Source: Falsiroseomonas sp046052145 (GTDB taxonomy: Bacteria; Pseudomonadota; Alphaproteobacteria; Acetobacterales; Acetobacteraceae). From it: a DNA stretch of 64,000 bases. The DNA is taken from the NCBI GenBank assembly GCA_046052145.1, contig JBJOMW010000006.1, positions 62,001 through 126,000 of the forward strand. The letters run 5' to 3'. The notes under the pieces were generated by a model. That model was given only the letters and a program-made list of their open reading frames with translations, was not told the origin of the DNA and did no database searches. Below are positions 52,546-61,634 of the stretch, in pieces. The position numbers and the translations under genes are program-made. Each line of letters starts with the position of its first letter. Position 1 is the first letter of the stretch.

Positions 52546-53610
52546 TCACAGCCCGTAGATGCGCTTTGCGGAGCCTGCGAAAAGCGCGCGCTTCTCCGCC
52601 TCCGACGCGCCCTGCGCGATGCGCTTGAAGGCGTTCCACAGCGTGCCGTAGCCGACACCCATCTTCTCGACGGGGAAGTTGCTCTCGAACATGCAGCGGT
52701 CGGCGCCGAACAGCGTGATGCAGCTTTCGATCACCGGCGCCCAGAGCCGCGCCAGCTCCTCGGATGGCGGCGGCGCGTCCATCACGCCATAGTCGAAGGC
52801 CGCCAGCCGCATCGTCAGCCCGCCGAGCTTCACCGCCACATTCGGGCAGCGGGCGAGCTCCGCCATGCCCGCATGCCATGCCGCAAAGACCTCGGAACGC
52901 TGGCCCGCGTGCCGACCATAGCCGAGCGGGCCGCCGCAATGCCCCAGCACGAAGCGGAGCTGCGGGAAGGCGCGCGCGATTTCTGCGGCTTCTGCCAGTT
53001 GGTGGTGGAACACCCACAGGTCGAAAACGAGATCGAGTGGTGCGAGCCGCGCGAGACCGCTGCGGAAGTCGTCGCGCCGCAGCAGCCCCGGGCATGGCGC
53101 GCCATGCCCGATGACCGGGTCATCGTCCCAGGTCGCCTGCTGGCGAATGCCGCACAGCCGCACGTCCGCCGCGGCACGGTGCGCTTCCAGTACAGGCGCA
53201 ACGCGGTCGCCGAGCCTCAGATCGGCATAGGCGACGATGCCCGTCGCCACGCGCGGATCCTCAGCGGCCGCGCGCGCCACCGCCATGGTCTCCCCGACCG
53301 GCCGCAACTCCTCCGGGCCATCCTCATGCCACTGGCTGTGCGCTTCGATGAAGATCGTGCCGACGAGCTGATGGCCAGAGGCGATGTCGGCCTGGAACTC
53401 CGGCAGGCCGTAGATCCAGTCCGGCTTGCGCCAGAGATGATGGTGCGCGTCCAGAATCGGCAGGTCAGGCTCGATCGCGGCCTCGGGCTGCAGCCGTGCC
53501 AGCCAGGCCTCGTCGGGTCGTGAGATCCGTCCAAACGCCGCGCGTCGTGGGCGCATGGGGCGTATCTCCTGTTGCGGCGCCGCTTCTGGCGTATGATCGG
53601 AGATTGTCAT
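52546..53610 (-). CDS. Amidohydrolase_2-family metal-dependent hydrolase
   Basis: The 354-residue TIM-barrel protein has ILDAHHHLWRKPDWIYG (HxH metal motif near residue 55), GTIFIEAHSQWHEDGP, CGIRQQATWDDDPVI, FVLGHCGGPLGYGRH and MFESNFPVEKMG near the end. This matches the L-fucono-lactonase/LigI/4-sulfomuconolactonase-type branch, which hydrolyses lactones or decarboxylates. The ATG at 53610 (MTISDHTPEAAPQQ) was chosen; an internal Met (MRPRRAAFGRIS) 19 residues later is possible. It is convergent with the CoA-transferase operon, so functional linkage is plausible but not shown by co-transcription. Confidence 0.87.
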   Translation of the reverse strand: MTISDHTPEAAPQQEIRPMRPRRAAFGRISRPDEAWLARLQPEAAIEPDLPILDAHHHLWRKPDWIYGLPEFQADIASGHQLVGTIFIEAHSQWHEDGPEELRPVGETMAVARAAAEDPRVATGIVAYADLRLGDRVAPVLEAHRAAADVRLCGIRQQATWDDDPVIGHGAPCPGLLRRDDFRSGLARLAPLDLVFDLWVFHHQLAEAAEIARAFPQLRFVLGHCGGPLGYGRHAGQRSEVFAAWHAGMAELARCPNVAVKLGGLTMRLAAFDYGVMDAPPPSEELARLWAPVIESCITLFGADRCMFESNFPVEKMGVGYGTLWNAFKRIAQGASEAEKRALFAGSAKRIYGL

Positions 53611-53816
53611 CCGTCGCCTGCTGCGTTGGTGCTGCGGCAGAATCGCTCTGCTTGCTGTGTCAGCTTCTGTTGGCCCACATACGCCGTCTAGGTGGAACGC
53701 AACCCAATCGGCAGATACGGCGGACCGCAAGGCGCAGAAACCCAGCGGAAGCGCCGTGACACCGCCCATGAAGGGGCCTCAGCGGCCGTTAGGCCAACCC
53801 GCGGTGGCGGGACTGC

Positions 53817-54767
53817 CTAGGGCGGCGTCAGCGGCGCATCGAGAAGCCAGGCCGTTATGGGGAAGGTCACGGCGGCCACCACCGTGGACAGAAAAACAGC
53901 CGCCGAAACCTCGCTCGCTCCCGCACCGTGGCGCTTGGCCAGCAGGAAGGCGTTTGTCGCCGTGGGCATCGCAGCCAATAGCACGCCAGCGGTCACCCAG
54001 ATGCCATCGAGTTGCAGCCACGTCCCGAGTACCAGCCAGACAAGCAGGGGATAGGCCACCAGCTTCACCAGCATCGCGCCCGCGGCCACCCCGAGCAGAT
54101 CCCGCCCGACCGACAGGCGCGCGAGCGAGCCGCCGAGCGCGAACAGCGCCGTCGGCCCCGCCGCGCCACCGAGAAAGGTCAGGAAACGCTCGATCGGATC
54201 CGGCAGTGACCAACCAGCCGCGGCCAGCAGCACGCCGCCGCAAATGGAGAGGATCACCGGGTTACGGGCCAAGCCTCGCACCCCATACCAGGCCGCACGC
54301 AGCCCAGCGCCCGCTGCGCCGCCACCGCGCGCCATCAGCACGCTGCCCAGCGCGATGATCACGGCGACTTCGGCGATGATGGCCATCGCGATCGGCCCTG
54401 CGGCGCGCGGGCCCAGCATCGGAAGCAGGAGTGGCGGCGCGAGGTACCCAACATTGCCCATGGCCGCTGCCGCCCCGAAGGCCGCCGCAGCTTGCCGCCC
54501 ATGTCGCCGCCAGAAGGCGACCAGCATGGTCGCTGCAAAGATCACCAGGCAGGCGCCGAGATAGCCCCGGAAGTAGGCGGGCTCGAAGCTTTGCGCGAGG
54601 GGCTGCGCCGCCATCAGGCGCAGCAGCAGCGCCGGAAGCGCTACGTTGAAGCTGAACAGCCCGATGGCGTCCACCACAAGGGGCGACACCAATCGCTGTC
54701 GTGCGGCCAGAAACCCCAAGCCGACCACGGCAAAGATCGGCAGGCAAAGAGAGAGGAATCCTAGCAC
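53817..54767 (-). CDS. AEC-family (auxin efflux carrier-like) transporter
   Basis: The 316-residue membrane protein has about ten hydrophobic helices, beginning VLGFLSLCLPIFAVVGLGFLAAR. It has the AEC features FNVALPALLLRLMAAQP, MGNVGYLAPPLLLPMLG, a central polar loop, and LLAAMPTATNAFLLAKRHGA in the C-terminal half. The frame begins at GTG 54800, but the GTG at 54767 places helix 1 directly at the N-terminus as in the family, so I prefer it. Such carriers export or import malate, malonate and other small acids. It is on the same strand as the amidase upstream. Confidence 0.85.
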   Translation of the reverse strand: MLGFLSLCLPIFAVVGLGFLAARQRLVSPLVVDAIGLFSFNVALPALLLRLMAAQPLAQSFEPAYFRGYLGACLVIFAATMLVAFWRRHGRQAAAAFGAAAAMGNVGYLAPPLLLPMLGPRAAGPIAMAIIAEVAVIIALGSVLMARGGGAAGAGLRAAWYGVRGLARNPVILSICGGVLLAAAGWSLPDPIERFLTFLGGAAGPTALFALGGSLARLSVGRDLLGVAAGAMLVKLVAYPLLVWLVLGTWLQLDGIWVTAGVLLAAMPTATNAFLLAKRHGAGASEVSAAVFLSTVVAAVTFPITAWLLDAPLTPP

Positions 54768-54863
54768 GGTGTCATGCCCGCTGCGTTGGTGGTCAGACAC
54801 CAGCGAGGTGGCCCCGCGCCGCAGAACTTGCCTGGCCTCAGCATCTGATGGGGCAGGGCCATC

Positions 54864-56357
54864 TCAGCGCAACGCGGCCGTGTCCGACGCGGGTTCCGAG
54901 GCGGCCTCGGGCGGCGGCACGGCGCCAGGGCGGGGATCGAGTGGCAGAAGGCGGTGTAGCCCCGTCTCGGCCTCGAACAGTGCGGCGGCGCGCAAGGCGA
55001 CATCCTCTCGCCGCGGTGGGGCGGCGATCTGCAGGCCCACGGGTCGGCCATATTGGTCGAAGCCGCAGGGCACCGCGACGGCCGGGCAGCCAGCCATGGT
55101 GATTGCGGCATTCAGCATCGAACCCGCCATGTAGTGTTCCAGCTTCACGCCGGCGATGCTGACCGGGTTGCGCAGCATCACGTCGAAGGCCGGCGTTGCC
55201 GCGCCTGGCGTGATGAAGACGTCGTAGGTAGCGAACAGCTTGGCCATGCGGCGGTAGAAGGCGGCGCGTTCGCGATCGGCCCAGGCCAACTGGCTTGGCG
55301 TGGCGGCAAGGCCGCGCTCGGTGTTCCAGATGATGTCGGGCTTCAACTGGTCGCGCATCGTCTGCAATTGCAGCTCGCGATCCACCACGAAGGATTGGCT
55401 GCGCAGCACCAGGAAAGCTTCGGCCAGCTCGCCAAGGTCAGGCGCCACCTCCTCCACCACGCAGCCCAGCGCCTCAAACCGGCGCACCTCGCGCGCGCAG
55501 ATCTCGCGCGTCTCGCGGTCCACCGGCAGCTTGCCGTTGAAATCAGCGGTGAAGGCGATGCGGCGCAGCCGGTGGCGCTCGGCCTCCGCCACTGCCTGCG
55601 CATAGCTGGTGGCGGGCGCGTCATAGGTGAGCGGGTCGAGCGGGCACCAGCCCGCCATCGTATCCAGGAACAGCGCGACATCTGCCACGCAGCGCGCCAT
55701 CGGGCCCTGAACCGTCAGCGGCGCGAACAAGTTGTTCGGCGTGCCTCGCGTGATGCGCCCGGGCGAGGGGCGCAGCCCGACCACCGAGCAATAGGTGCCA
55801 GGCCGCCGCAGGCTGCCCGCGTGGTCCGTGCCTTGTGCGAGCCAGACCTCGCCGGTCGCGACCGAGACGGCGCCGCCCCCGGTGCTGCCGGCGCAGGTGA
55901 GCGAGGTGTTCCACGGATTGCGTGTGCGGCCGAAGACCTCGTTGAAGGTCGAGCCGCCGGCGCCGAATTCCGGCGTGTTCGACTTGCCGATCACGATGCC
56001 CCCGCGCGCCTCGATCCGCTTTACAACGGGGTGGGACTCTTGCGGGACATGATCCTTGAAGATTGGCGAGCCATAGGTCGTGCGCACGCCCGCGACATCG
56101 GTCAGATCCTTGATGCTGACGGGCAGCCCCCCGAGCCAGCCAGGCGCGCCCTCATGCTCCCGGCCTTCGCCCTTCATCAGGCGCTTCGCGTGATCGCGCG
56201 CGCGATCGAGGCAGAGTGTGGGCAGCGCGTTCACTGCCGGCTCGACCTCCGCGATGCGCGCGGCCGCGACCTCGATCAGATCCAGCGGCGAGACCTCGCG
56301 CCGCTGGAGCAAGGCGACGGCCTCGGTGGCGGTGAGGCGGGTCAGCTCTGTCGCCAT
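54864..56357 (-). CDS. Amidase-signature-family amidase
   Basis: The 497-residue protein contains the Ser-cisSer-Lys triad regions: Lys in GLPVSIKDLTDVAG (near residue 82), cis-Ser in CAGSTGGGAVSVATG (near 157), and the nucleophile in GTDHAGSLRRPG (near 181). The usual GGSSGG and GGGS blocks read GSTGGG and HAGS, so they are slightly divergent but keep the key residues. There is no signal peptide. It is divergent from the sulfatase gene across 315 bp. It hydrolyses an amide of unknown identity; GatA is excluded by context (no gatB/gatC). Confidence 0.88.
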   Translation of the reverse strand: MATELTRLTATEAVALLQRREVSPLDLIEVAAARIAEVEPAVNALPTLCLDRARDHAKRLMKGEGREHEGAPGWLGGLPVSIKDLTDVAGVRTTYGSPIFKDHVPQESHPVVKRIEARGGIVIGKSNTPEFGAGGSTFNEVFGRTRNPWNTSLTCAGSTGGGAVSVATGEVWLAQGTDHAGSLRRPGTYCSVVGLRPSPGRITRGTPNNLFAPLTVQGPMARCVADVALFLDTMAGWCPLDPLTYDAPATSYAQAVAEAERHRLRRIAFTADFNGKLPVDRETREICAREVRRFEALGCVVEEVAPDLGELAEAFLVLRSQSFVVDRELQLQTMRDQLKPDIIWNTERGLAATPSQLAWADRERAAFYRRMAKLFATYDVFITPGAATPAFDVMLRNPVSIAGVKLEHYMAGSMLNAAITMAGCPAVAVPCGFDQYGRPVGLQIAAPPRREDVALRAAALFEAETGLHRLLPLDPRPGAVPPPEAASEPASDTAALR

Positions 56358-56672
56358 AACTGGTTGTCCTTGTGGCGCGAGGCGGCGGGCGGGTCATTCT
56401 CGGCCATCTGGCGGTGGCGCAGCAAGGCAGGGGCGTCGGCAAAAGGGTGATGGGCTCGCCTGCCCATGAACAGCCGTTCTGCACATGCAGTGCGGCTGCC
56501 TTGCCCCCCACAGCCGGCAACGTCTCCGCCGCGTCCGCGCGCAGGAGCGCAGCCAGCTGCCGATTCTTGATACTCCCCGCTGCGGACGCAGCGCGACCTT
56601 TGGCGCATGCTGCTCCAGGCGGCCAACGGCAGGCGTGCTGGCGGTCCCGTAGGCATCGTCCGGGAGAAGCCG
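56358..56672. other. Divergent spacer between amidase and sulfatase genes
   Basis: The 315 bp should hold both promoters. I see a small hairpin CGCTGC-N4-GCAGCG (56578-56593) and no convincing ORF; in-frame extension of the sulfatase frame to 56607 is not leader-like. No AT-rich -10 stands out except TTCTTGATACT near 56564. Confidence 0.4.
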
Positions 56673-59117
56673 ATGAGACGGATCGGAGCGTTCGCCGCCG
56701 GCCTCGTGGTCGCCGTCCTGAGCTTTGGCCTTCCGGTATCGAACGCTGCCGCGCAGCAGCTGCGCGGGACGCCGGGCGCGCCGAACGCGGCCGAATTCCC
56801 GAATTCGCGCGTGCTGCCCGCGCCGCAGGGCGCCTTCCAAGGAACCATCATGCCCGGCGCGCGGGACAGCACGCCCGCCTGGCCGCCCGCGATCGGCGCG
56901 CCGGAGAGTGCACCCAACGTGCTGGTCATCCTGACCGATGATGTCGGCTTCGGCGCGCCCTCCACCTTCGGCGGCATCATCGAGACGCCGGCGCTGGAAC
57001 GCGTGGCGCAGGCCGGGCTGCGCTACACGCAGTTCCACACCACCGCGCTGTGCTCGCCGACGCGCGCCTCGCTGCTGACGGGCCGCAACCCGCATTCGGT
57101 CGGTTTCGGCGTGATCTCGGAGCTGGCCACCGGCTTTCCCGGCTACAACGCCATCATCCCGACCGAGACGGCGACGGTTGCGGAGACGCTGCGTCAGAAT
57201 GGCTACGCCACCGCCTGGTTCGGCAAGAACCACAACGTGCCGCCCTGGGAAGCCAGCCCGACAGGCCCCTTCACGCGCTGGCCGCAGGGCATGGGCTTCG
57301 ACTATTTCTACGGCTTCGTTGGTGGCGACACGAGCCAGTGGCAGCCCGGCAATCTCTTTCGCAACACGACGCGCATCCACCCTTTCTTTGGGCAGCCGGG
57401 CTGGAACCTCTCCACCGCCATGGCGGACGACGCCATCGCCCATATCCGCACCCAGCGCGAAGCCGCGCCGGGCCGCCCCTGGTTCATCCACTACGCGCCC
57501 GCCGGCACGCATGCGCCGCACCAGCCGCCACCCGAATGGATCGAGCGCTTCCGCGGCCGCTTCGACATGGGCTGGGAGGCGCTGCGCGAACGCATCTTCG
57601 AGAACCAGCAACGCCTCGGCGTGCTGCCGCCCAACGCCGCGCTGACGCCCTGGCTGGCGGAACTGCCGCGCTGGGCCAGCCTCTCGGCCGATGAGCGCCG
57701 CCTGTTCCTGCGTCAGGTCGAGGTCTATGCCGCCTATCTTGCCTACACTGACCACGAGATCGGCCGCGTCATCCAGGCGGTCGAGGATGCGGGGCAGCTC
57801 GACAATACGCTGATCATCTACATCAGCGGCGACAATGGCGGGTCCAGCGAGGGCCAGCTGCGCGGCACGCCGAACGAGGTCGCCTATTTCAACGGCATCG
57901 AGACGCCGGTCGCCCGGCAGCTCGAGCTGCTCGACGCCTGGGGTAGCGACCGCACTTACAACCACATGGCGGCTGGCTGGGCCTGGACCTTCAACACGCC
58001 CTATCGCTGGGTGAAGCAGGTCGGCTCGCATTTCGGCGGCACGCGCAACGGTGTCGCGATCTCCTGGCCGCGGCGCATCGCGGAGCGCGGCGGCATCCGC
58101 CACCAGTTCCACCATGTGATCGATGTGGTGCCGACGATCCTGGAGGCGATCGGCATCCCGGAACCGCAGGTGATGAACGGCGTGGCGCAGCGCCCGATCG
58201 AGGGCATCAGCATGGCCTACACCTTCGATGCGGCGAACGCGCAGGCCTCGTCGCGCCGGCGCACGCAGCATTTCGAGATGTTCGGCCATCGCGGCATCTA
58301 CCATGACGGCTGGTACGCCAATACGACGCCGCCGAACCCGCCCTGGGACAGCGCGGGCCAGCCGCCGGCCGATGTGATGAACGGCTATCGGTGGGAGCTC
58401 TATAACCTCACCGAGGACCCGACTCAGTCGCGCGACCTGGCGGCGCGGCACCCGGACCGGCTGCGCGACATGCAGCAGTTGTTCCTGGTCGAGGCGACCC
58501 GCTTCGGCGTGCTGCCGATGGACAACACCACGCTACCCCGCCTGTTGGTGCAGCGGCCCGGCTTCGCCGCCGGCCGCACGCAGTTCACCTATCGCGGGCC
58601 GGGTGTCGGCCTCACCTCGGACAGCGCGCCCTCGCTGCTCAACCGTGCCTATCGCGTGACGGCGGAGATCGAGGTGCCGCAGGGTGGGGCGACTGGCGTG
58701 CTGGTCACGCAGGGTGGCCGCTTCGGCGGCTATGGCTTCTATTTGCGGGAAGGACGCCCGGTCTGGACCTGGAATATCCTCGACATGGAGCGGGTGAAGT
58801 GGGAGGGGCCGCAGGCCCTGCCCCCGGGCCGCCACAGCATCGTCTTCGAATGGCGCCCTGATGCGTCGGGTCCGCCGGTCGGGCGTGGCGGCACTGGCAT
58901 GCTCTCCGTCAACGACCAGCGTGTGGCGGAACGCCGCATGGAGCGTAGCATCCCCTTCTACCTGCAGTGGGACGAGCCCTTCGATGTCGGGCAGGACACC
59001 GGCACGCCGGTGGACGACCGCGACTACCAGCTGCCCTTCGCTTTCACCGGCACGCTGCGCAACCTGACGATCGATTTGGGCGCCAGCACCTTGCCGCAGG
59101 CCGCGGCACCGAACTGA
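56673..59117 (+). CDS. Exported sulfatase (arylsulfatase-type, formylglycine dependent)
   Basis: The 814-residue protein starts with a signal peptide (IGAFAAGLVVAVLSFGLPVS, cut near AAAQQ). The sulfatase core has NVLVILTDDVGFG (metal Asp pair near 89-90), TTALCSPTRASLLTGRN with the CxPxR site at Cys127 to be converted to formylglycine, WFGKNHNVP, HYAPAGTHAPHQ and ISGDNGGSSEG. A beta-rich C-terminal extension (about 640-800) follows, as in large arylsulfatases of the AtsA group. GGGAG precedes the ATG at 56673. No formylglycine-generating enzyme is in the window. The convergent DUF2950/DUF3300 operon is its neighbour. Confidence 0.92.
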   Translation: MRRIGAFAAGLVVAVLSFGLPVSNAAAQQLRGTPGAPNAAEFPNSRVLPAPQGAFQGTIMPGARDSTPAWPPAIGAPESAPNVLVILTDDVGFGAPSTFGGIIETPALERVAQAGLRYTQFHTTALCSPTRASLLTGRNPHSVGFGVISELATGFPGYNAIIPTETATVAETLRQNGYATAWFGKNHNVPPWEASPTGPFTRWPQGMGFDYFYGFVGGDTSQWQPGNLFRNTTRIHPFFGQPGWNLSTAMADDAIAHIRTQREAAPGRPWFIHYAPAGTHAPHQPPPEWIERFRGRFDMGWEALRERIFENQQRLGVLPPNAALTPWLAELPRWASLSADERRLFLRQVEVYAAYLAYTDHEIGRVIQAVEDAGQLDNTLIIYISGDNGGSSEGQLRGTPNEVAYFNGIETPVARQLELLDAWGSDRTYNHMAAGWAWTFNTPYRWVKQVGSHFGGTRNGVAISWPRRIAERGGIRHQFHHVIDVVPTILEAIGIPEPQVMNGVAQRPIEGISMAYTFDAANAQASSRRRTQHFEMFGHRGIYHDGWYANTTPPNPPWDSAGQPPADVMNGYRWELYNLTEDPTQSRDLAARHPDRLRDMQQLFLVEATRFGVLPMDNTTLPRLLVQRPGFAAGRTQFTYRGPGVGLTSDSAPSLLNRAYRVTAEIEVPQGGATGVLVTQGGRFGGYGFYLREGRPVWTWNILDMERVKWEGPQALPPGRHSIVFEWRPDASGPPVGRGGTGMLSVNDQRVAERRMERSIPFYLQWDEPFDVGQDTGTPVDDRDYQLPFAFTGTLRNLTIDLGASTLPQAAAPN

Positions 59118-59171
59118 CGGCCGCGCCAACGTCGGGCACGTTGCGCGCGCACGCGCGACGTCTCTTCGGTG

Positions 59172-60158
59172 CTACGGCGAGACGCGCATCCAGCCCGGCC
59201 CGGGGTCGAAGCGGTCGATGCGGCGGGCGCGATGCTCCGTCTCGGGGCCGAGATCGGCTTCCCAGACATCCCCATGGTGGCTGATCATGAAGGTCTTGAT
59301 GCCGGTTGAGCGATAGCTTGCGGGCACGGCAAGCACGGCGAAGCCGCCGATCATCCGGCCATTCACCACATAGTCGAAGGCGCCGCCCGGCGCCGCCGGG
59401 CCCTGACCTTCCAGGATGCGGAAATAGTAGCCGCGCAGCGGTTGCGGCGCGTCGCCCGGCTGCGGCCGGGCATAACCCCCCACGCTCGCCGCGGCCAACA
59501 GCGGGCCGAGCGGGCTTGGTGGCTCGTTTGCCGCCGTCGGCCAGAAGAGGCCATCGCGCTGCCCGGGGGTCGAGAAGAAGCGGCGGGCATAGGACAGGAA
59601 GGCGCCCGCCCGGCCGGCGGTGCGCGCATACTCGTCCTGGGCCTCCGCGATGGCGTGCAGCGTCTCGATGGTATCGAGTTCATTGCGGCCGACGCGGCGG
59701 TCGATCACCGCCTGCTCGCCCTGCCGGGTGTCGAAGCGCCAGTTGCCGTCACGCCGCAGCATCGGGATGGGTAAAGGCCAGCCATCCGCACCCAGTTGCA
59801 GCACGGCGCGGTCCGGCGCGGGACGTAGGATCTCGGCCTGCTCGTCATAGGCGGCGCGGAAGCGTTCGCGCACCTCCCGATCGGCAACGGGATCGCCCGA
59901 TCGGACCAGGCGACGCCCCGCGGTGCCGAGGATGCGCAGCAGCGCCCGCTCATCATGCGCGCGCATCGCCGCGGCGAAGGCCGCGAAGCCGTCCTCGGGC
60001 GAGCGGAAGGCCTGGGGCGGGACTGGCTGTGGCGCCGGTTCGCTTGTGGGGGCGCTGCCAGGCGGCGTCGCCGTCTGCTGCGCCCCGGCATCTGCAGGCT
60101 GGAGCAGGAGAAGGCCCGTGAGAAGGACAAGGTGCGCCGGGTGCCGCAGCAGCCTCAT
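59172..60158 (-). CDS. DUF2950-family exported protein
   Basis: The 328-residue protein has a signal peptide (HLVLLTGLLLLQPADAGAQ) and then the DUF2950 pattern: FRSPEDGFAAFAAAMRAHDE, GDGWPLPIPM-like GADGWPLPIPMLRRDGNWRF, RRVGRNELDTIETLHAIAEAQ, YARRFFSTPGQRDGLFWPT, PQPLRGYYFRILEGQGP and the ending MISHHGDVWEADLG. Its function is unknown in all organisms to my knowledge. It overlaps the DUF3300 gene by 4 bp; the two families are commonly found side by side. Probably periplasmic. Confidence 0.88.
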   Translation of the reverse strand: MRLLRHPAHLVLLTGLLLLQPADAGAQQTATPPGSAPTSEPAPQPVPPQAFRSPEDGFAAFAAAMRAHDERALLRILGTAGRRLVRSGDPVADREVRERFRAAYDEQAEILRPAPDRAVLQLGADGWPLPIPMLRRDGNWRFDTRQGEQAVIDRRVGRNELDTIETLHAIAEAQDEYARTAGRAGAFLSYARRFFSTPGQRDGLFWPTAANEPPSPLGPLLAAASVGGYARPQPGDAPQPLRGYYFRILEGQGPAAPGGAFDYVVNGRMIGGFAVLAVPASYRSTGIKTFMISHHGDVWEADLGPETEHRARRIDRFDPGPGWMRVSP

Positions 60159-61600
60159 CGCCCGCGCCCCCCGCCGCCGCCGCCTCTCGATCCGCCGCCT
60201 CTTGCGCCGCCAGCGGGCGCGGCGCGGCTTGGTGCGGAAGCGGCCGAGCGGCTGGCCTCGCCGCGCTGCTGCGCGCTCCGCACCTGCCCGCCCTCGCCGA
60301 GGCCTTGCAGGCCCCGAGGCGCGCTGCGCGTTGCCGCCGAAGCCTGTTGTGGCTGCGGCCGTCCGCTCGGCGCGGTTGCCGGTCGCGCCGGCGCGTCGGC
60401 CGTCGCACGGCGTTGTGTCGCGTCGCCCGCTGGTGGTCGGTTGCCCGCGCCGGGCCGTTCGGCACCCGTACTCGGGCGGCTCGCGGCGGCCGCGCGATCC
60501 GCGGCGCTTGGCCGCGTGTCGGCACCGCCAGTCCGGGCGGCCTGGTCCGTGCGGCCGCGGAACTCCTCGCGGCTGCGCGCCCTGTCGGCGGGCGCGCCAG
60601 CTGGCGTCGCCGTCGGCCGATAGCGGTTGCCGACCTCCGGGCTGCGATAAGCGACGCCTTGGCGGTGCGCCGCGTCATGCCGCCAGGCGCTGTTGGTGAT
60701 CTGCGTCCGGTTCACATTGATGTTGTTGTGGCGGTTCACATTCACATCGACGCTGCCGCGGCCCCAGCCCGGGCTCGCCCAGCCCCAGAGCGAGCCGACC
60801 AGCGCAACCCCGGCGCCAAACGCCATGCCGGTGAGAAGCGCGCTGCCGAGGCCATAGGCCGGTGGCGGCGGGTAATAGACCGGCGGCGTCGCGGGATAGG
60901 GCCAGCCGCCATAGACAACGGAAGGGTTGTAGACCGGCACGGCGACGACGTTTGGCTGGGCCGGCTGGATGACGATGACCTGCGTCGGGGGCACGACGAT
61001 CGTCGTCGTGCCCGACGCACCGGGTTCTTTCGCGGTCACCGTCACTATCTGCTCCGGCCCGCTTTGCAGATGGCCTGCGGCTTGCGCGCGGGCGCGCAGC
61101 ACCTGGACGGCATTCAGCACGTCCTCCTGCTGCGCCAGCAGCGCATCGCCCAGCTGCTGCGTCCACTCCAGCTGGTCGTTCATCATGATCAGGACGTCGG
61201 GGAAGGGGATGAGCGACTTCACCGCGGGATCCCAGGGCTGCGACACCAGCGCTGTTGCCAGCGCCTCGCCCTGGAGCGCGGCGTTCTGGCCTTGGCCGAG
61301 CCAGCGCCTAGCGTGCACGACCTCGAGCGGATAGGTCGCGGCCATCAGCACCTGCATCAGAAGTTCATCCGGGTAGAGCGCGATCGGCGCCAGCAGCGCC
61401 TCCAGCTGCGCCTGATCCAGGCGCTCTTCTGCCATCGGCGGAACGGGCGTGACCGCGGCGGGTGTCGACTGCGCGAGCGCGGCCGATGGCGGCCATCCCG
61501 ACACCGACGCTGCCCAGCCGAGGCTGGCCGCGCTGAGCAGCAGCGCCGTCCGCCGCCAGCGCGACCATCCCCCGCCATGGCCGAGACCGCATCCCGTCAT
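60155..61600 (-). CDS. DUF3300-family exported protein
   Basis: The 481-residue protein has a long signal segment (RRTALLLSAASLGWAASVSG) and a DUF3300 core of about 60-300: LDQAQLEALLAPIALYPDEL, AATYPLEVVHARRWL, SQPWDPAVKSLIPFPDVL, VVAVPVYNPSVVYGGW. It ends in an Arg/Pro/Ala/Gly-rich disordered tail finishing with a Gly-Gly-Gly-Arg repeat. GGGAGG lies six bases before the ATG at 61600; the alternative ATG at 61606 abuts it. A hydrophobic GSALLTGMAFGAGVALVGSL segment suggests membrane anchoring. Function unknown; coupled to DUF2950 by overlap and placed 34 bp after the octaheme gene. Confidence 0.88.
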   Translation of the reverse strand: MTGCGLGHGGGWSRWRRTALLLSAASLGWAASVSGWPPSAALAQSTPAAVTPVPPMAEERLDQAQLEALLAPIALYPDELLMQVLMAATYPLEVVHARRWLGQGQNAALQGEALATALVSQPWDPAVKSLIPFPDVLIMMNDQLEWTQQLGDALLAQQEDVLNAVQVLRARAQAAGHLQSGPEQIVTVTAKEPGASGTTTIVVPPTQVIVIQPAQPNVVAVPVYNPSVVYGGWPYPATPPVYYPPPPAYGLGSALLTGMAFGAGVALVGSLWGWASPGWGRGSVDVNVNRHNNINVNRTQITNSAWRHDAAHRQGVAYRSPEVGNRYRPTATPAGAPADRARSREEFRGRTDQAARTGGADTRPSAADRAAAASRPSTGAERPGAGNRPPAGDATQRRATADAPARPATAPSGRPQPQQASAATRSAPRGLQGLGEGGQVRSAQQRGEASRSAASAPSRAAPAGGARGGGSRGGGGGGRGR

Positions 61601-61634
61601 GCGCATCCTCCCGTGGTGGCGATGCCAGCTTCGA

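Noticed and set aside
56394..58451. 685-codon open frame on the minus strand
   Set aside because: It is antisense to the sulfatase gene with its CxPxR site; its composition is that of a shadow frame.
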